Assembly (NCBI RefSeq): GCF_003026355.1
Contig: NZ_PYON01000002.1
Span: 372,001-436,000 of the forward strand
Reading direction: 5' to 3'
Length of the DNA: 64,000 nt
Source: Photobacterium kishitanii
Lineage (GTDB): Bacteria > Pseudomonadota > Gammaproteobacteria > Enterobacterales > Vibrionaceae
Positions 28,618 to 38,213 of this stretch are shown one piece after another. A model generated the notes under the pieces. The model worked only from the letters and a program-made list of their open reading frames with translations, made no database searches and had not been told where the DNA came from. A program made the translations under genes and the position numbers. Numbering within the stretch: position 1 is the first letter of the stretch; every line of letters starts with the position of its first letter.

Positions 28618-28709
28618 GGAATGAGATGAGGTCTGGTGGCCTTCTCGGTCTTCAAAACCGATGTGAGCTGTATAAGCTTTGGTAGGTTCAATTCCTGCCT
28701 CTTCCGCCA
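28618..28709 (+). tRNA. selC: tRNA-Sec (UCA anticodon)
   Basis: A 92-base gene with encoded CCA. Visible parts: a six-pair D stem with the four-base loop UGGU typical of tRNA-Sec, anticodon stem UCGGU/ACCGA with loop CUUCAAA (anticodon UCA), a long variable arm (GAGCU/AGCUU) and a T arm GUAGG-UUCAAUU-CCUGC. The acceptor strands are GGAAUGAG and CUCUUCC, so seven pairs form only if the U at 28622 is bulged; Escherichia coli has eight unbroken pairs here. It lies directly upstream of selA and selB, which act on it, and serves the UGA codon of fdhF at 41316. Confidence 0.9.
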
Positions 28710-28769
28710 TTTTTCGCGCGTTTAAATGGTTCCTCTGCTACTCTTACTATCTCATTTTGAGTTCATAGT

Positions 28770-30218
28770 ATGAGTGCTGTTGTCTGCAATTCAGCCAAGG
28801 AACTTACCGTGACCACGATAACATCTTCAGATCTACCTTCTTCACCGACAGTACCAACTCTCAATTATCGTTTACCTCAAATTGAACAATTACTGCAGCA
28901 TCCAGATTTAGCTGATTACGTGCGTTTACTCAGCCGTCCAGTTGTGACCAATACCTTGCGAGACTTATTTACGTCTATTCGTCAACATCCTGATTTTAAA
29001 ACCCAAGGTGTCAATGATATTGATGTCATGGAATTAGTATTTAATAGTTGTCGTCAACTGTACCGACGTCGTCAACAACGGGTGATTAATGCTACTGGTA
29101 TTGCAGTGCACACCAACCTAGGGCGTTCACCAATTAATGAGCAAATCTGGGACAATGTAAAAGCAGTTAATACTGGCTATAACAATCTTGAATTGAAGCT
29201 AAGTGATGGCAAGCGTGGTGATCGTAATGGCCTATTATCAACGTTAATCCATTCGTGGATAGGGGCTGAAGATTGTGTGGTGGTGAATAATAACGCCGCA
29301 TCAGTATATTTAGTCCTCCATGCTCTAGCGGCCGGCAAAGAAGTTATAGTGTCACGGGGTGAGCAAGTACAAATTGGTGGCGGTTTTCGTATTCCTGATA
29401 TTTTAGCACTTTCTGGGTGTAAGTTAGTTGAAGTTGGTACTACTAATATCACTACGAGCGATGACTATATTAATGCGATCACTGAAAATACAGCGATGGT
29501 ATTAATGGTGCATCAGTCTAATTTTTCAATGCAGGGATTTACTGAGTCACCTGATATTCAAGATGTAGCTCAACGTTTACCTGAACATGTTTCATTAGTG
29601 ATTGATCAAGGGTCCGGTTTATCGTCAGAGCAATACGCCCAAAGTGAGGTGTCTTTACCGCGCTATTTGCAGATGGGCGCCGATTTAGTGTGTTTTTCTG
29701 GTGATAAAATTATCGGTGGACCGCAAGCAGGTATTATTGCTGGTTGCCAAACGCTTTGCCAACAATTAGCCAAGAATCCGATGATGCGTACTTTCCGTCC
29801 AGGACGAATTGTATTATCGATGCTAGAGCAATTATTAGTCCAGAAACTAAACCGTAATCCTGCCGCGTTTGGTGTGGCTCAGCAAGCGTTAGATCGTGCT
29901 AAAGACAGTCAATCTCTCGCTCAACAATGGGCGCAACGCTGGAAATCTTATGTTCAGGCTGTGCCTCTTGTGATGCAAGTTGGTGGTGGCGCAATCCCAA
30001 GTGAAACTTATCCTTGTTATGGGCTAAAACTTACCTTACCGGGTAAAGCCCAATTACATTTAGATGCGCTACGTGACTTGCCGATACCCATTATTGGTTA
30101 TGTTAATAGTAATCAGCTGCTATTGAATGTCGCGACCTTATTAGAAAGTGATCATGCAGCATTTATTGCTCAACTTGACAACTATATTCAATCTTACATC
30201 CATACTGAGGCTAAATAA
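28770..30218 (+). CDS. selA: L-seryl-tRNA(Sec) selenium transferase
   Basis: PLP enzyme of 482 residues (about 463 in E. coli) that converts seryl-tRNA-Sec to selenocysteyl-tRNA-Sec using selenophosphate. Family motifs: V-H-T-N-L-G-R near residue 112, V-V-N-N-N-A-A-S, V-S-R-G-E-Q-V-Q-I-G-G, D-Q-G-S-G, and the PLP-lysine motif S-G-D-K-I-I-G-G-P-Q-A-G (Lys313). The N-terminus is about 20 residues longer than usual, so a later start cannot be excluded. It overlaps selB by one base (TAATG), showing tight co-translation, and follows selC by 60 bases. Confidence 0.95.
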   Translation: MSAVVCNSAKELTVTTITSSDLPSSPTVPTLNYRLPQIEQLLQHPDLADYVRLLSRPVVTNTLRDLFTSIRQHPDFKTQGVNDIDVMELVFNSCRQLYRRRQQRVINATGIAVHTNLGRSPINEQIWDNVKAVNTGYNNLELKLSDGKRGDRNGLLSTLIHSWIGAEDCVVVNNNAASVYLVLHALAAGKEVIVSRGEQVQIGGGFRIPDILALSGCKLVEVGTTNITTSDDYINAITENTAMVLMVHQSNFSMQGFTESPDIQDVAQRLPEHVSLVIDQGSGLSSEQYAQSEVSLPRYLQMGADLVCFSGDKIIGGPQAGIIAGCQTLCQQLAKNPMMRTFRPGRIVLSMLEQLLVQKLNRNPAAFGVAQQALDRAKDSQSLAQQWAQRWKSYVQAVPLVMQVGGGAIPSETYPCYGLKLTLPGKAQLHLDALRDLPIPIIGYVNSNQLLLNVATLLESDHAAFIAQLDNYIQSYIHTEAK

Positions 30219-32059
30219 TGGTGGCATCATCAACACAATATCAAGCAGTGGTTGGTCTTGCTGGCCATGTTGATCATGGAAAAACCGCACTTATCGAAGC
30301 ATTAACAGGCATGATAACCGCACGACCTCATGAGCAGCAATTAGGGATGACTCAGGATTTAGGCTTTGCCCATTTTCAAGACGATAATGGCAATACCATC
30401 GGGGTGGTTGATGTTCCTGGTCATGAGCGTTATTTACGCAATATGGTTGCTGGTGTATGGCATTTGAATGTGCTGCTGTTGGTGGTTGCTGCGGATGAAG
30501 GCTGGATGCCAATGACTACTTCACATCTTGATGTCGCCCATGCGATGGGTATTGAAGATATTGTGGTGTGTATTAACAAACGCGATAAAGTCAGCGCAGA
30601 ACATTTAGCAATAATAGAAGATCAAGTTTTAGAACAGGTGATGGAACGCAGTGGATTATTACCTGAAATTGTTACAGTTTCTGCGTTAAAAAAAGACAAT
30701 ATTGCTGCTTTACGTCAGCTTTTGATTGAAACAGTACAAGTTAATATTGCTCGTCATAAAGTAGTCGTACCATCGAGTAGTGATGAAAATATCGACGCTG
30801 ACCAAGTTAGTGCGCCTTTAATGTATATTGATCGGGTCTTTGTCGTAAATGGTATTGGTACAGTTCTCACTGGTACGTTAGCGCAGGGGCAATTAGCGAT
30901 TGGTGATAAAGTACGTTGTCAGCCATCAAATCTTGTTGGAACTGTGCGATCTATTCAAGCTTATCATCAACAGTTAACTTCAGTTTCGGCAACATGTCGT
31001 GTGGCTGTTAATGTCAAAGGTGTTGGTCGTAAAGACGTTGCCAGAGGACACTTGATAACTGGCATGGATCAACAAATCACTTTACGTGATCAATGCATTG
31101 TTCGATTAACAAAAACAGCGCTTAAGTTAAAAGTTAAAAAACAACGCCAAGTGGAAGTTGCAATGGGGACGTGGCATGGTACTGCACGTTTGAGTTATAT
31201 CCCTAATACTGAGCTGGCACGATTAGTGTTTGAAAAGCCAATGCCATTATTATTTGGACAACGATTAGCGATGATCCAAAAAGGCGGTAGTGGTTTACAG
31301 CACGGTGCAGAAGTGGTGTGGACTGATTATATCTTTGGTTATCAAAAACGCCGTTTATATGATGTGTTGAATAATTTACCCCAGCAATTACAGCCAGAGT
31401 CACAACGACAGATGTTGTTAGTATTACAGGGGTATTTTGAATGCCATGAAGTTGATTTCAAACCGTTAGAACAACAAACTTTCATCGCCCCATTTTGTTT
31501 TGATAGCCAATGGTTAGCCAATATATCTCTGCAGATCGAAACATTACTCAATGCCGGGATCTCAATGGCTTCAGCTGAATTATGCAGTCGTTTGCGAATC
31601 AACGATGCTGTGATTGAGTTGATAATGCAGCGCTTGAAACAGCAAGATAAAGTCCATTTAAGTTACGGTAAATGGTGCAGCGGACAAGGCGATAATGAAG
31701 ATGATTTGCCGCAAGTAGCGTTAGATATTTTGCATCAAATTCGTCAGTTTGGTAAAGCAGGTCTTGAGCTTAATAAAGTAAAAATTACGGGTGGTAAAAA
31801 GTGGTTACGACAATTAAGTCATCAGAAATATATTACCGCACTTGATGAAAATATCTATTTTGATATGGGGGTATATTTAGCGCTTGTTAAAGCCGTAATT
31901 GCTGATCATCAACCCCATGATCGTATTTCGATGACAGATATAAAAGATCGTACAGAACTAAGCCGTAAATATTCAATTCCTCTTGCCAATCGAATGGAAA
32001 AAGATGGTTGGGTTAAGCGTGATAATGATGAACGTATTATTTTAAAAGCATGGCAATAA
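30218..32059 (+). CDS. selB: Selenocysteine-specific elongation factor SelB
   Basis: GTPase of 613 residues (E. coli about 614) that carries Sec-tRNA to the ribosome at UGA codons followed by a SECIS hairpin. The G domain shows G-H-V-D-H-G-K-T, D-V-P-G-H-E-R-Y and N-K-R-D-K; beta-barrel domains follow (F-V-V-N-G-I-G-T-V-L-T-G-T), and the C-terminal winged-helix region that binds the SECIS occupies the last 200 or so residues. It closes the selC-selA-selB cluster and is followed by a strong terminator. Its target, fdhF, lies 9 kb downstream. Confidence 0.95.
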   Translation: MVASSTQYQAVVGLAGHVDHGKTALIEALTGMITARPHEQQLGMTQDLGFAHFQDDNGNTIGVVDVPGHERYLRNMVAGVWHLNVLLLVVAADEGWMPMTTSHLDVAHAMGIEDIVVCINKRDKVSAEHLAIIEDQVLEQVMERSGLLPEIVTVSALKKDNIAALRQLLIETVQVNIARHKVVVPSSSDENIDADQVSAPLMYIDRVFVVNGIGTVLTGTLAQGQLAIGDKVRCQPSNLVGTVRSIQAYHQQLTSVSATCRVAVNVKGVGRKDVARGHLITGMDQQITLRDQCIVRLTKTALKLKVKKQRQVEVAMGTWHGTARLSYIPNTELARLVFEKPMPLLFGQRLAMIQKGGSGLQHGAEVVWTDYIFGYQKRRLYDVLNNLPQQLQPESQRQMLLVLQGYFECHEVDFKPLEQQTFIAPFCFDSQWLANISLQIETLLNAGISMASAELCSRLRINDAVIELIMQRLKQQDKVHLSYGKWCSGQGDNEDDLPQVALDILHQIRQFGKAGLELNKVKITGGKKWLRQLSHQKYITALDENIYFDMGVYLALVKAVIADHQPHDRISMTDIKDRTELSRKYSIPLANRMEKDGWVKRDNDERIILKAWQ

Positions 32060-32100
32060 ATACGACGCAAGTGATGTTTGAGATTTATTGTTAAGCAATG

Positions 32101-32142
32101 ATGCCCCTTACTTTAAGCAGTGATAAGTAAGGGGCATTTTTG
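32101..32142 (+). terminator. Intrinsic terminator after selB
   Basis: Perfect 13-bp stem (32101-32113 with 32125-32137) and a T run to about 32141. Confidence 0.92.
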
Positions 32143-32191
32143 TATATAACACCTGGTGATGTGATGAAAAAACGATTTTTGAAATATATGC

Positions 32192-32233
32192 TTCGACAGT
32201 TAATGTCGAAAGGTGTCGACATTGAGTGTCGAT
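32192..32233 (+). promoter_or_regulatory. Paired inverted repeats, probable FhlA enhancer sites
   Basis: Two inverted repeats with the same geometry: TTCGACA-N5-TGTCGAA at 32192-32210 and TCGACA-N5-TGTCGA at 32216-32232. Both have GAC-N7-GTC cores and their starts are 24 bases apart. They lie 115-155 bases upstream of the sigma-54 promoter at 32347. Position and symmetry fit an enhancer for the FhlA-type activator at 43363; the assignment to FhlA is inference. Confidence 0.65.
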
Positions 32234-32346
32234 AGTAGAGGGTATGACACACGGAAGTCTGTATTTGTTATACAGGAAAGCATTTTTTAACCACTACATT
32301 TTATTAACTCATTGATATTAAAGGATCTATATAAATAATTCCTGTG

Positions 32347-32362
32347 TGGCATATTTCTTGCT
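32347..32362 (+). promoter_or_regulatory. Sigma-54 promoter of the hyc operon
   Basis: TGGCAT at -24 and TTGCT at -12, with GG at 32348-32349 and GC at 32360-32361 (ten bases between). It precedes the hycB start by 35 bases. RpoN control of hyc operons is established in E. coli. Confidence 0.85.
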
Positions 32363-32396
32363 TTAATAGGTTTTTTTGCGATTGACTAGGTAGACA

Positions 32397-33011
32397 ATGA
32401 AAAGCTTTGTAATTGCAGATCCTGAGAAGTGTATTGGTTGTGGCACCTGCATGGCAGCATGTTCGACAGTACATAAACAACAAGGACTGCAAAGCCATCC
32501 CCGCCTGACCGTGGTTAAACTAGATGACGCTACCGCGCCTGTAATGTGTCGTCATTGTGAAGATGCACCTTGTGCCACTGTATGTCCAGTACAAGCGATC
32601 ACTAAACAACAAGATCGTGTCATGCTTAATGAAACATTATGCGTAGGTTGTACTTTATGTGCTGTTGCTTGTCCTTTTGGTGCAATCGCTTTTGATGGTA
32701 GTCGACCTGTTGCGATGGCAAATAGTTATGATACCTATATCCCTTCAACCATTCGTTCAAGTAACCCTTCAACTTCAATTCCAAGCACATTTGGTCAAGA
32801 TATTCTAGCTTGGGAACCTGGAGTAAAGAGCATTGCTGTTAAATGTGATTTGTGTGGTTTCCGTGAACAAGGACCAGCCTGTGCTGAAGTCTGTCCAACA
32901 CAAGCGATCGTGATGATCGATGAAGCTAATATTGCTAAAGCGCGTGATATTAAACGTGAGTGTGCGGCAGATAGTTCAGCGTCAGCCAAAGGTGGAGCAG
33001 TAACACGATGA
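32397..33011 (+). CDS. hycB: Formate hydrogenlyase iron-sulfur subunit HycB (HyfA-like)
   Basis: A 204-residue ferredoxin-type protein carrying electrons from formate dehydrogenase H to the hydrogenase. Four cysteine clusters bind 4Fe-4S centres: C-I-G-C-G-T-C-M-A-A-C, C-R-H-C-E-D-A-P-C, C-V-G-C-T-L-C-A-V-A-C and C-D-L-C-G-F. The length and the S-I-A-V-K-C-D-L-C block match HycB and HyfA of E. coli. It is the first gene after the sigma-54 promoter and overlaps hycC by four bases (ATGA). The 182-residue HydN at 40292 is a relative. Confidence 0.92.
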   Translation: MKSFVIADPEKCIGCGTCMAACSTVHKQQGLQSHPRLTVVKLDDATAPVMCRHCEDAPCATVCPVQAITKQQDRVMLNETLCVGCTLCAVACPFGAIAFDGSRPVAMANSYDTYIPSTIRSSNPSTSIPSTFGQDILAWEPGVKSIAVKCDLCGFREQGPACAEVCPTQAIVMIDEANIAKARDIKRECAADSSASAKGGAVTR

Positions 33012-34939
33012 GCCCATTAGTTTTAGTTTGTTTTGCTGTAATCAGCTATGCCGTGGCTGCGATTTTATCGTACCAAGGACGTAAGCATGAACAAGAAAGT
33101 TTACGCCTTGCCGGTGTGATCAGTGCCTTTGGTGGCCTGTTTGGCATCATTGCAGGTATTAGCACTATAGTTACAGGTTACGATACTGCCGATGCGACAG
33201 CAGCAATGAGTCACTGGTTTACCATGGATATGTTATCAGCACTGATGGTGGTGGTTATTTCTGTGGTAACGATGGCAGCATCTGTTTATTCGATTAACTA
33301 TCTTGAAGAATACTATGGCAAAGGTGGTTGGAAAGTTAATGTACTTTTCAATATTTTTGCAGCAGCGATGACAGCAATTGTGGTGTCAGCTAATGTAATG
33401 GTCTTTATTGTTTTTATGGAGATCATTTCACTGGCTTCGTGGCTGATAGTCATTAGTGATGGCAGTGCTAAAAGTAAAAAAGCAGGTTTGCAGTATTTTA
33501 TTGCTGATCATGCTGCAAGCCTATTAGTTGTCGTCGCATTTATGATTGTTGCCTCTCATGCCGATAGCTATCAATTCAGTGCAATTATGCAAAACCCTGT
33601 TACTGGCGCGCTGGCATCGTTAGTGTTCCTACTGGCATTGGTTGGTTTCGGAATTAAAGCTGCGGGTATTGGCTTGCATGGTTGGTTACCGAAAGCGTAT
33701 CCAATTGCGCCGTCATATTGCTCAACCTTAATTTCTTGCGTAATGGTTAAGATCGGCATCTACGGTATTTTGAAGTTTGCGATTTTATTCCTTGGCGCAA
33801 CCCAATTATGGTGGGGTTTCCTTGTGTTAATCTTTGGTGCCGTATCTTCTGTTCTTGGCGTAATGTACGCACTAGCAGAACACGATATCAAACGTTTATT
33901 AGCGTACCACACCATTGAAAATATCGGCATCATCCTAATCGGTGTTGGCGTTAGTATGATTGGTATTGCATCTCATCATCCAGTCTTGGCACTGCTAGGT
34001 CTATTAGGTGGCTTATACCACTTATTAAATCACGCAGTATTCAAAGGCCTATTATGTTTAGGTTCTGGTTCAATCGTATTCCGCATGCATACTAAAGAAA
34101 TGGATGACATGGGCGGCTTGGCAAAAACAATGCCTAAGACTGCTGCTGCGTTCTTAATTGGTACTTTAGCAATTTGTGCATTACCACCATTAAATGGTTT
34201 TGTTTCTGAGTGGTTTATTTACCAATCACTATTTAGCATGGGTAAAGTAGGCACAGTTGCGAACTTACTATTTGGTCCATTCGGGATGGTAATGCTGGCC
34301 TTTACTGGTGCATTAGCTTGTATGTGTTTTGTGAAAGTGTACGGTATTTGTTTTACTGGCGCGCCAAAAACAGAACGTGCTGCGAATACTCGCGAAGTGG
34401 GTCCTGCGATGATCACTGCGACGACATCACTGGCTGTATTGTGTGTTGTACTTGGTGTATGTGCTCCGTGGATTGCACCTTATTTCTCATCAATTGCATC
34501 TTCAATGTTGAACATGGCGCCAATAACGGTTGCACATGGTTTAACTGTTTACCCAGCCGTGGCTGATCAAGCAATTCTTTCTACCCCAGTGATTGCGATT
34601 GTACTAATGCTCTTAACCCTAGTGCCAGCAGCATTACTTTACGCATTCCGTCAACGTCGTCTTGCTCGCCGTCACCAAGGTGATCCTTGGGCATGTGGCT
34701 ATCAATATGAACAAAAAATGACAGTTTCTGCTGCGAGTATTACTCGTCCGATGCGTCATATGTTTGGGTTTATTTATAACAATCGTCAAACGTCATTTAC
34801 GGAGCGATTTGTACTGCCTTATTTAAGTAATGGTAGTGAAACACCAACATTAGATAGCCGTAAAGTATGTCGATTCTGCATTATTGCCGTGGTAGTTGTG
34901 TTGTTGTTTGTTCCTCTCATTTCAGGAGTTAGTCTCTAA
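33008..34939 (+). CDS. hycC: Formate hydrogenlyase membrane subunit HycC (HyfB-like, antiporter fold)
   Basis: Integral membrane protein of 643 residues with some 14-16 hydrophobic segments, related to NuoL/Mrp antiporter subunits. The conserved region H-D-I-K-R-L-L-A-Y-H-T followed by E-N-I-G-I-I, G-L-Y-H-L-L-N-H-A-V-F-K and A-L-P-P-L-N-G-F is easily read. In length and wording it lies between HycC (608 residues) and HyfB (672) of E. coli. It is the only antiporter-like subunit here; HyfD, HyfE and HyfF are missing, so the complex is FHL-1-like. It overlaps the next gene by one base. Confidence 0.93.
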   Translation: MSPLVLVCFAVISYAVAAILSYQGRKHEQESLRLAGVISAFGGLFGIIAGISTIVTGYDTADATAAMSHWFTMDMLSALMVVVISVVTMAASVYSINYLEEYYGKGGWKVNVLFNIFAAAMTAIVVSANVMVFIVFMEIISLASWLIVISDGSAKSKKAGLQYFIADHAASLLVVVAFMIVASHADSYQFSAIMQNPVTGALASLVFLLALVGFGIKAAGIGLHGWLPKAYPIAPSYCSTLISCVMVKIGIYGILKFAILFLGATQLWWGFLVLIFGAVSSVLGVMYALAEHDIKRLLAYHTIENIGIILIGVGVSMIGIASHHPVLALLGLLGGLYHLLNHAVFKGLLCLGSGSIVFRMHTKEMDDMGGLAKTMPKTAAAFLIGTLAICALPPLNGFVSEWFIYQSLFSMGKVGTVANLLFGPFGMVMLAFTGALACMCFVKVYGICFTGAPKTERAANTREVGPAMITATTSLAVLCVVLGVCAPWIAPYFSSIASSMLNMAPITVAHGLTVYPAVADQAILSTPVIAIVLMLLTLVPAALLYAFRQRRLARRHQGDPWACGYQYEQKMTVSAASITRPMRHMFGFIYNNRQTSFTERFVLPYLSNGSETPTLDSRKVCRFCIIAVVVVLLFVPLISGVSL

Positions 34940-35892
34940 TGTCCCCACTTGAAATGCCAACAGCGGGTTGGATTGTATTAGCGATTGTCCAAGCCATATT
35001 AATGTTGATGTTAGCACCACTCGCTACCGGTTTCTCTCGCGTTATTCGTGCCAAAATCCATTCGCGCCAAGGGCCGGGTGTTTTGCAAGACTATCGTGAT
35101 ATTGCCAAATTATTACGTCGTCAATCTGTTGCTCCTGCTAATTCCGGCTTTATTTTTTGGATCATGCCATGGGTACTTGTGGTCACGATGCTATTAATTG
35201 GTATGGCATTACCGACCGTAACGCAAGTGTCACCGTTTCCAATTTCTGGTGACATTATTACTGACATTTACTTGTTAGCGATTTTCCGGTTCTTCTTCGC
35301 CCTATCAGGTATTGATTCAAACAGTATGTTTGCGGGTATGGGTAGTAGCCGTGAATTAACACTCGGTATTTTGGTTGAACCCATTTTAATCCTCTCAATT
35401 GTCGTGGTAGCACTGAGTGTAGGTACCACTGACTTAGGCTATATCAGCCATGCGTTAGCAAATAATGAGTGGCATCATCCATTGACGATTATTCTTGCGG
35501 GTGTTGTGTGTGCTTTCGCGCTATTTATCGAGATGGGCAAAGTACCGTTTGATAGCGCAGAAGCAGAACAAGAGCTTCAAGAGGGTCCTGCTACAGAATA
35601 TTCAGGTTCTGCATTGGCAATGGTTAAATTAGGTTTAGGCCTAAAACAACTTGTAGTTGCACAGCTATTTCTTGCGATTTTCATTCCGTGGGGGAAAGCA
35701 AGCAGCTTGAGTTTCGGTGGCTTATTTTCAGCAACTCTTATTTTGTTGATTAAATTGTTTGTGGTGTTCTTGATTGCGGGTCTAGTTGAAAACACTATGG
35801 CGCGAGTGCGTTTTACTCAGGTTCATCGTGCGATTTTCCCTGCGTTTTTAGTGGCTGTATTGGCACTGATTTTTTTAATTTTTGGTTGGTAA
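34939..35892 (+). CDS. hycD: Formate hydrogenlyase membrane subunit HycD
   Basis: Membrane protein of 317 residues, homologous to NuoH, with about eight hydrophobic helices. It anchors the peripheral hydrogenase arm to the membrane. The motifs R-A-K-I-H-S-R-Q-G-P-G near residue 35 and K-V-P-F-D-S-A-E-A-E-Q-E-L mark the quinone-like pocket region of this family, followed by E-G-P-A-T-E-Y-S-G. Its start overlaps the hycC stop by one base, and the hycE start follows after nine bases. Confidence 0.94.
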   Translation: MSPLEMPTAGWIVLAIVQAILMLMLAPLATGFSRVIRAKIHSRQGPGVLQDYRDIAKLLRRQSVAPANSGFIFWIMPWVLVVTMLLIGMALPTVTQVSPFPISGDIITDIYLLAIFRFFFALSGIDSNSMFAGMGSSRELTLGILVEPILILSIVVVALSVGTTDLGYISHALANNEWHHPLTIILAGVVCAFALFIEMGKVPFDSAEAEQELQEGPATEYSGSALAMVKLGLGLKQLVVAQLFLAIFIPWGKASSLSFGGLFSATLILLIKLFVVFLIAGLVENTMARVRFTQVHRAIFPAFLVAVLALIFLIFGW

Positions 35893-35901
35893 GTAATAGA
35901 T

Positions 35902-37656
35902 ATGACAAACAATACATCTCAACAATTTCACTCGCAGCCACAAGCGGGTCGTATTGGTAAAAACTATGTCGATGGTGTGAATCATTTCTTTCCATCCGCG
36001 ATTATTGATGAAGAATGGCAAACAGAAAACCAAGTTACTATCACCGTTAAAATGACCTCGTTGGTTGAGGTGATGAAATGGCTTTATTATGATCAAGGCG
36101 GCTGGTTAACAGTAACGTTTGGTAATGATGAGCGCAGCTTAAATGGTCACTTTGCGGTATATCACGCGCTTTCTATGGAAGGTGAAGTGAAAAGCTGGGT
36201 GACGGTTAAAGTTTTGGTCGATGCCAATAGCCAAGAATTTATTTCTATTACACCGACCATTCCAGCAGCAGTATGGGGCGAGCGTGAGATCCGTGATATG
36301 TACGGTTTGCGCCCTGTAGGTTTACCTGATGAGCGTCGTTTAGTGCTACCGGATGACTGGCCTGAGAATCTGCACCCATTACGTAAAGATGCGATGGATT
36401 ACCGTCAGCGTCCACAACCTACTACAGAAACTGAAACTTATCAGTTTGATAACCAGTTAGGTGATGATAGCAACCGTATCGTACCTGTTGGTCCATTACA
36501 TATTACTTCTGATGAACCGGGTCACTTCCGTTTGTTTGTTGATGGCGAAGACATTGTCGATGCCGATTACCGTATGTTCTATGTCCACCGCGGTATGGAA
36601 AAACTAGCTGAAACACGCATGGGTTACCATGAAGTCGCGCAGCTAACAGATCGTGTTTGTGGTATTTGTGGTTTTACTCACAGTGTCGGTTACAGCAACA
36701 CCATTGAAAATGCGTTATCCGTTGATGTGCCATTCCGTGCCAAGATGATCCGTACGGTATTACTTGAAGTTGAACGTCTACATAGCCACTTATTAAACAT
36801 CGGTTTATCAAGTCACTTTGTTGGTTTTGACTCTGGATTTATGCAGTTTTTCCGTGTTCGTGAAAAAACCATGGAACTCGCTGAATTGCTAACAGGCGCG
36901 CGTAAAACTTACGGTATGAATTTAATTGGTGGTGTACGTCGTGATTTCTTAAAGGATCAACGCGTTAAAGGCATCGCGATGGTTAAAGAAGTTCGTCAGA
37001 AGTTTTCTGAATTGGTTGATGTTTTACTTGCGACACCGAATATCGGTAGCCGTACTGAAGGCGTAGGTATTCTAACTAAGCAAATTGCACGCGATTACAG
37101 TCCAGTGGGGCCGCTAATTCGAGCAAGTGGCTTTAACCGTGATGTACGAACAGTTCATGGTCAATCATTAGAATCATACGGTAGCGTGCCAATTGATATT
37201 CAAGTTATGGAAAATGGTGACGTATTCTCACGAGTAATGGTACGTGTACGTGAAGTGTTTGAATCATTAAATGTGATTGAATACGGTCTTGATCATTTAC
37301 CACCAGGTGCAATCTTAACGGAAGGTTTTGATTACAAACCTAACAAATTTGCGCTTGGCTTTACTGAAGCACCACGTGGTGAAAACGTACACTGGAGTAT
37401 GACTGGCGATAACCAGAAATTGTTCCGCTGGCGTTGTCGTGCGGCGACATATGCTAACTGGCCAACACTACGTTACATGTTACGTGGTAACACTGTGGCT
37501 GATGCGCCGTTAATTATTGGTAGTTTAGATCCATGCTACTCATGTACTGACCGTGTAACGATTGTTGATACTAAAAAGCAGCGCAGTAAAACTGTTCCTT
37601 ATAAAGCGATTGAGCAATACAGCATTGACCGCAAGAACTCGCCATTCAAGCTTTAG
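35902..37656 (+). CDS. hycE: [NiFe] hydrogenase 3 large subunit HycE
   Basis: Catalytic subunit of 584 residues (about 569 in E. coli) that reduces protons to H2. The N-terminal 170 residues are a NuoC-like domain fused to a NuoD-like catalytic domain. Nickel ligands are in R-V-C-G-I-C (about 251-256) and D-P-C-Y-S-C (543-548). After D-P-C-Y-S-C-T-D-R the protein carries 33 further residues; by analogy with E. coli HycE, HycI should cut after Arg551 once nickel is inserted. The T-D-R boundary and the final N-S-P-F-K closely follow the E. coli protein. It is spaced by eight bases from hycF, whose AGGAGG overlaps this gene's stop. Confidence 0.96.
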   Translation: MTNNTSQQFHSQPQAGRIGKNYVDGVNHFFPSAIIDEEWQTENQVTITVKMTSLVEVMKWLYYDQGGWLTVTFGNDERSLNGHFAVYHALSMEGEVKSWVTVKVLVDANSQEFISITPTIPAAVWGEREIRDMYGLRPVGLPDERRLVLPDDWPENLHPLRKDAMDYRQRPQPTTETETYQFDNQLGDDSNRIVPVGPLHITSDEPGHFRLFVDGEDIVDADYRMFYVHRGMEKLAETRMGYHEVAQLTDRVCGICGFTHSVGYSNTIENALSVDVPFRAKMIRTVLLEVERLHSHLLNIGLSSHFVGFDSGFMQFFRVREKTMELAELLTGARKTYGMNLIGGVRRDFLKDQRVKGIAMVKEVRQKFSELVDVLLATPNIGSRTEGVGILTKQIARDYSPVGPLIRASGFNRDVRTVHGQSLESYGSVPIDIQVMENGDVFSRVMVRVREVFESLNVIEYGLDHLPPGAILTEGFDYKPNKFALGFTEAPRGENVHWSMTGDNQKLFRWRCRAATYANWPTLRYMLRGNTVADAPLIIGSLDPCYSCTDRVTIVDTKKQRSKTVPYKAIEQYSIDRKNSPFKL

Positions 37657-37664
37657 GAGGTCAT

Positions 37665-38213
37665 GTGTTTAAGTTATTAAAAACAGTACTTAAAACAGGT
37701 AATGTCACCATTAAGTATCCTTTTGCTCCGATGGAAGTGAACGAGGATTTTCGTGGTAAGCCAGAATTAGATGCTGATCAGTGTTTATCTTGTGGTGCTT
37801 GTACCCGTGCTTGTCCTGCCAATGCCTTGATCATGGAAACCGATACCAAGGCGGGAACCCGTCGTTGGGAGCTTTCAACTGCGCGCTGTATTTTCTGTGG
37901 CCGTTGTGAAGAAGTGTGCCCAACTCATGCGATTAAACTGACTCAAAATTTTGAGTTAGCCGTAACGAATAAAGCTGATCTTTATGATGAAGCGGTCTTT
38001 AGCTTAGCAAACTGTCGTCAATGTGATCGTCCATTCGTTGCTCGCAAGCTACTTGAATATGTGATGGATACTTTAGCGCACAGTGGTGTAACCGGTGAGC
38101 AACTGCAAGAACGCCGTAAACAACTTGAAACTTGCCCTGAATGTCGCCGTAGCAACAATATGTTAGATAGCGAAAATGTCAGTCACCTACGTTACCTTGA
38201 GGAGCAAAAGTGA
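37665..38213 (+). CDS. hycF: Formate hydrogenlyase ferredoxin-type subunit HycF
   Basis: A 182-residue NuoI-like protein with two 4Fe-4S motifs, [12 protein letters not shown] and [12 protein letters not shown], plus a C-terminal C-R-Q-C and C-P-E-C pair also seen in E. coli HycF. The start is GTG at 37665, placed by AGGAGG at 37655-37660 and by the family start M-F-x-x-x-K. It overlaps hycG by four bases (GTGA). Confidence 0.94.
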   Translation: MFKLLKTVLKTGNVTIKYPFAPMEVNEDFRGKPELDADQCLSCGACTRACPANALIMETDTKAGTRRWELSTARCIFCGRCEEVCPTHAIKLTQNFELAVTNKADLYDEAVFSLANCRQCDRPFVARKLLEYVMDTLAHSGVTGEQLQERRKQLETCPECRRSNNMLDSENVSHLRYLEEQK

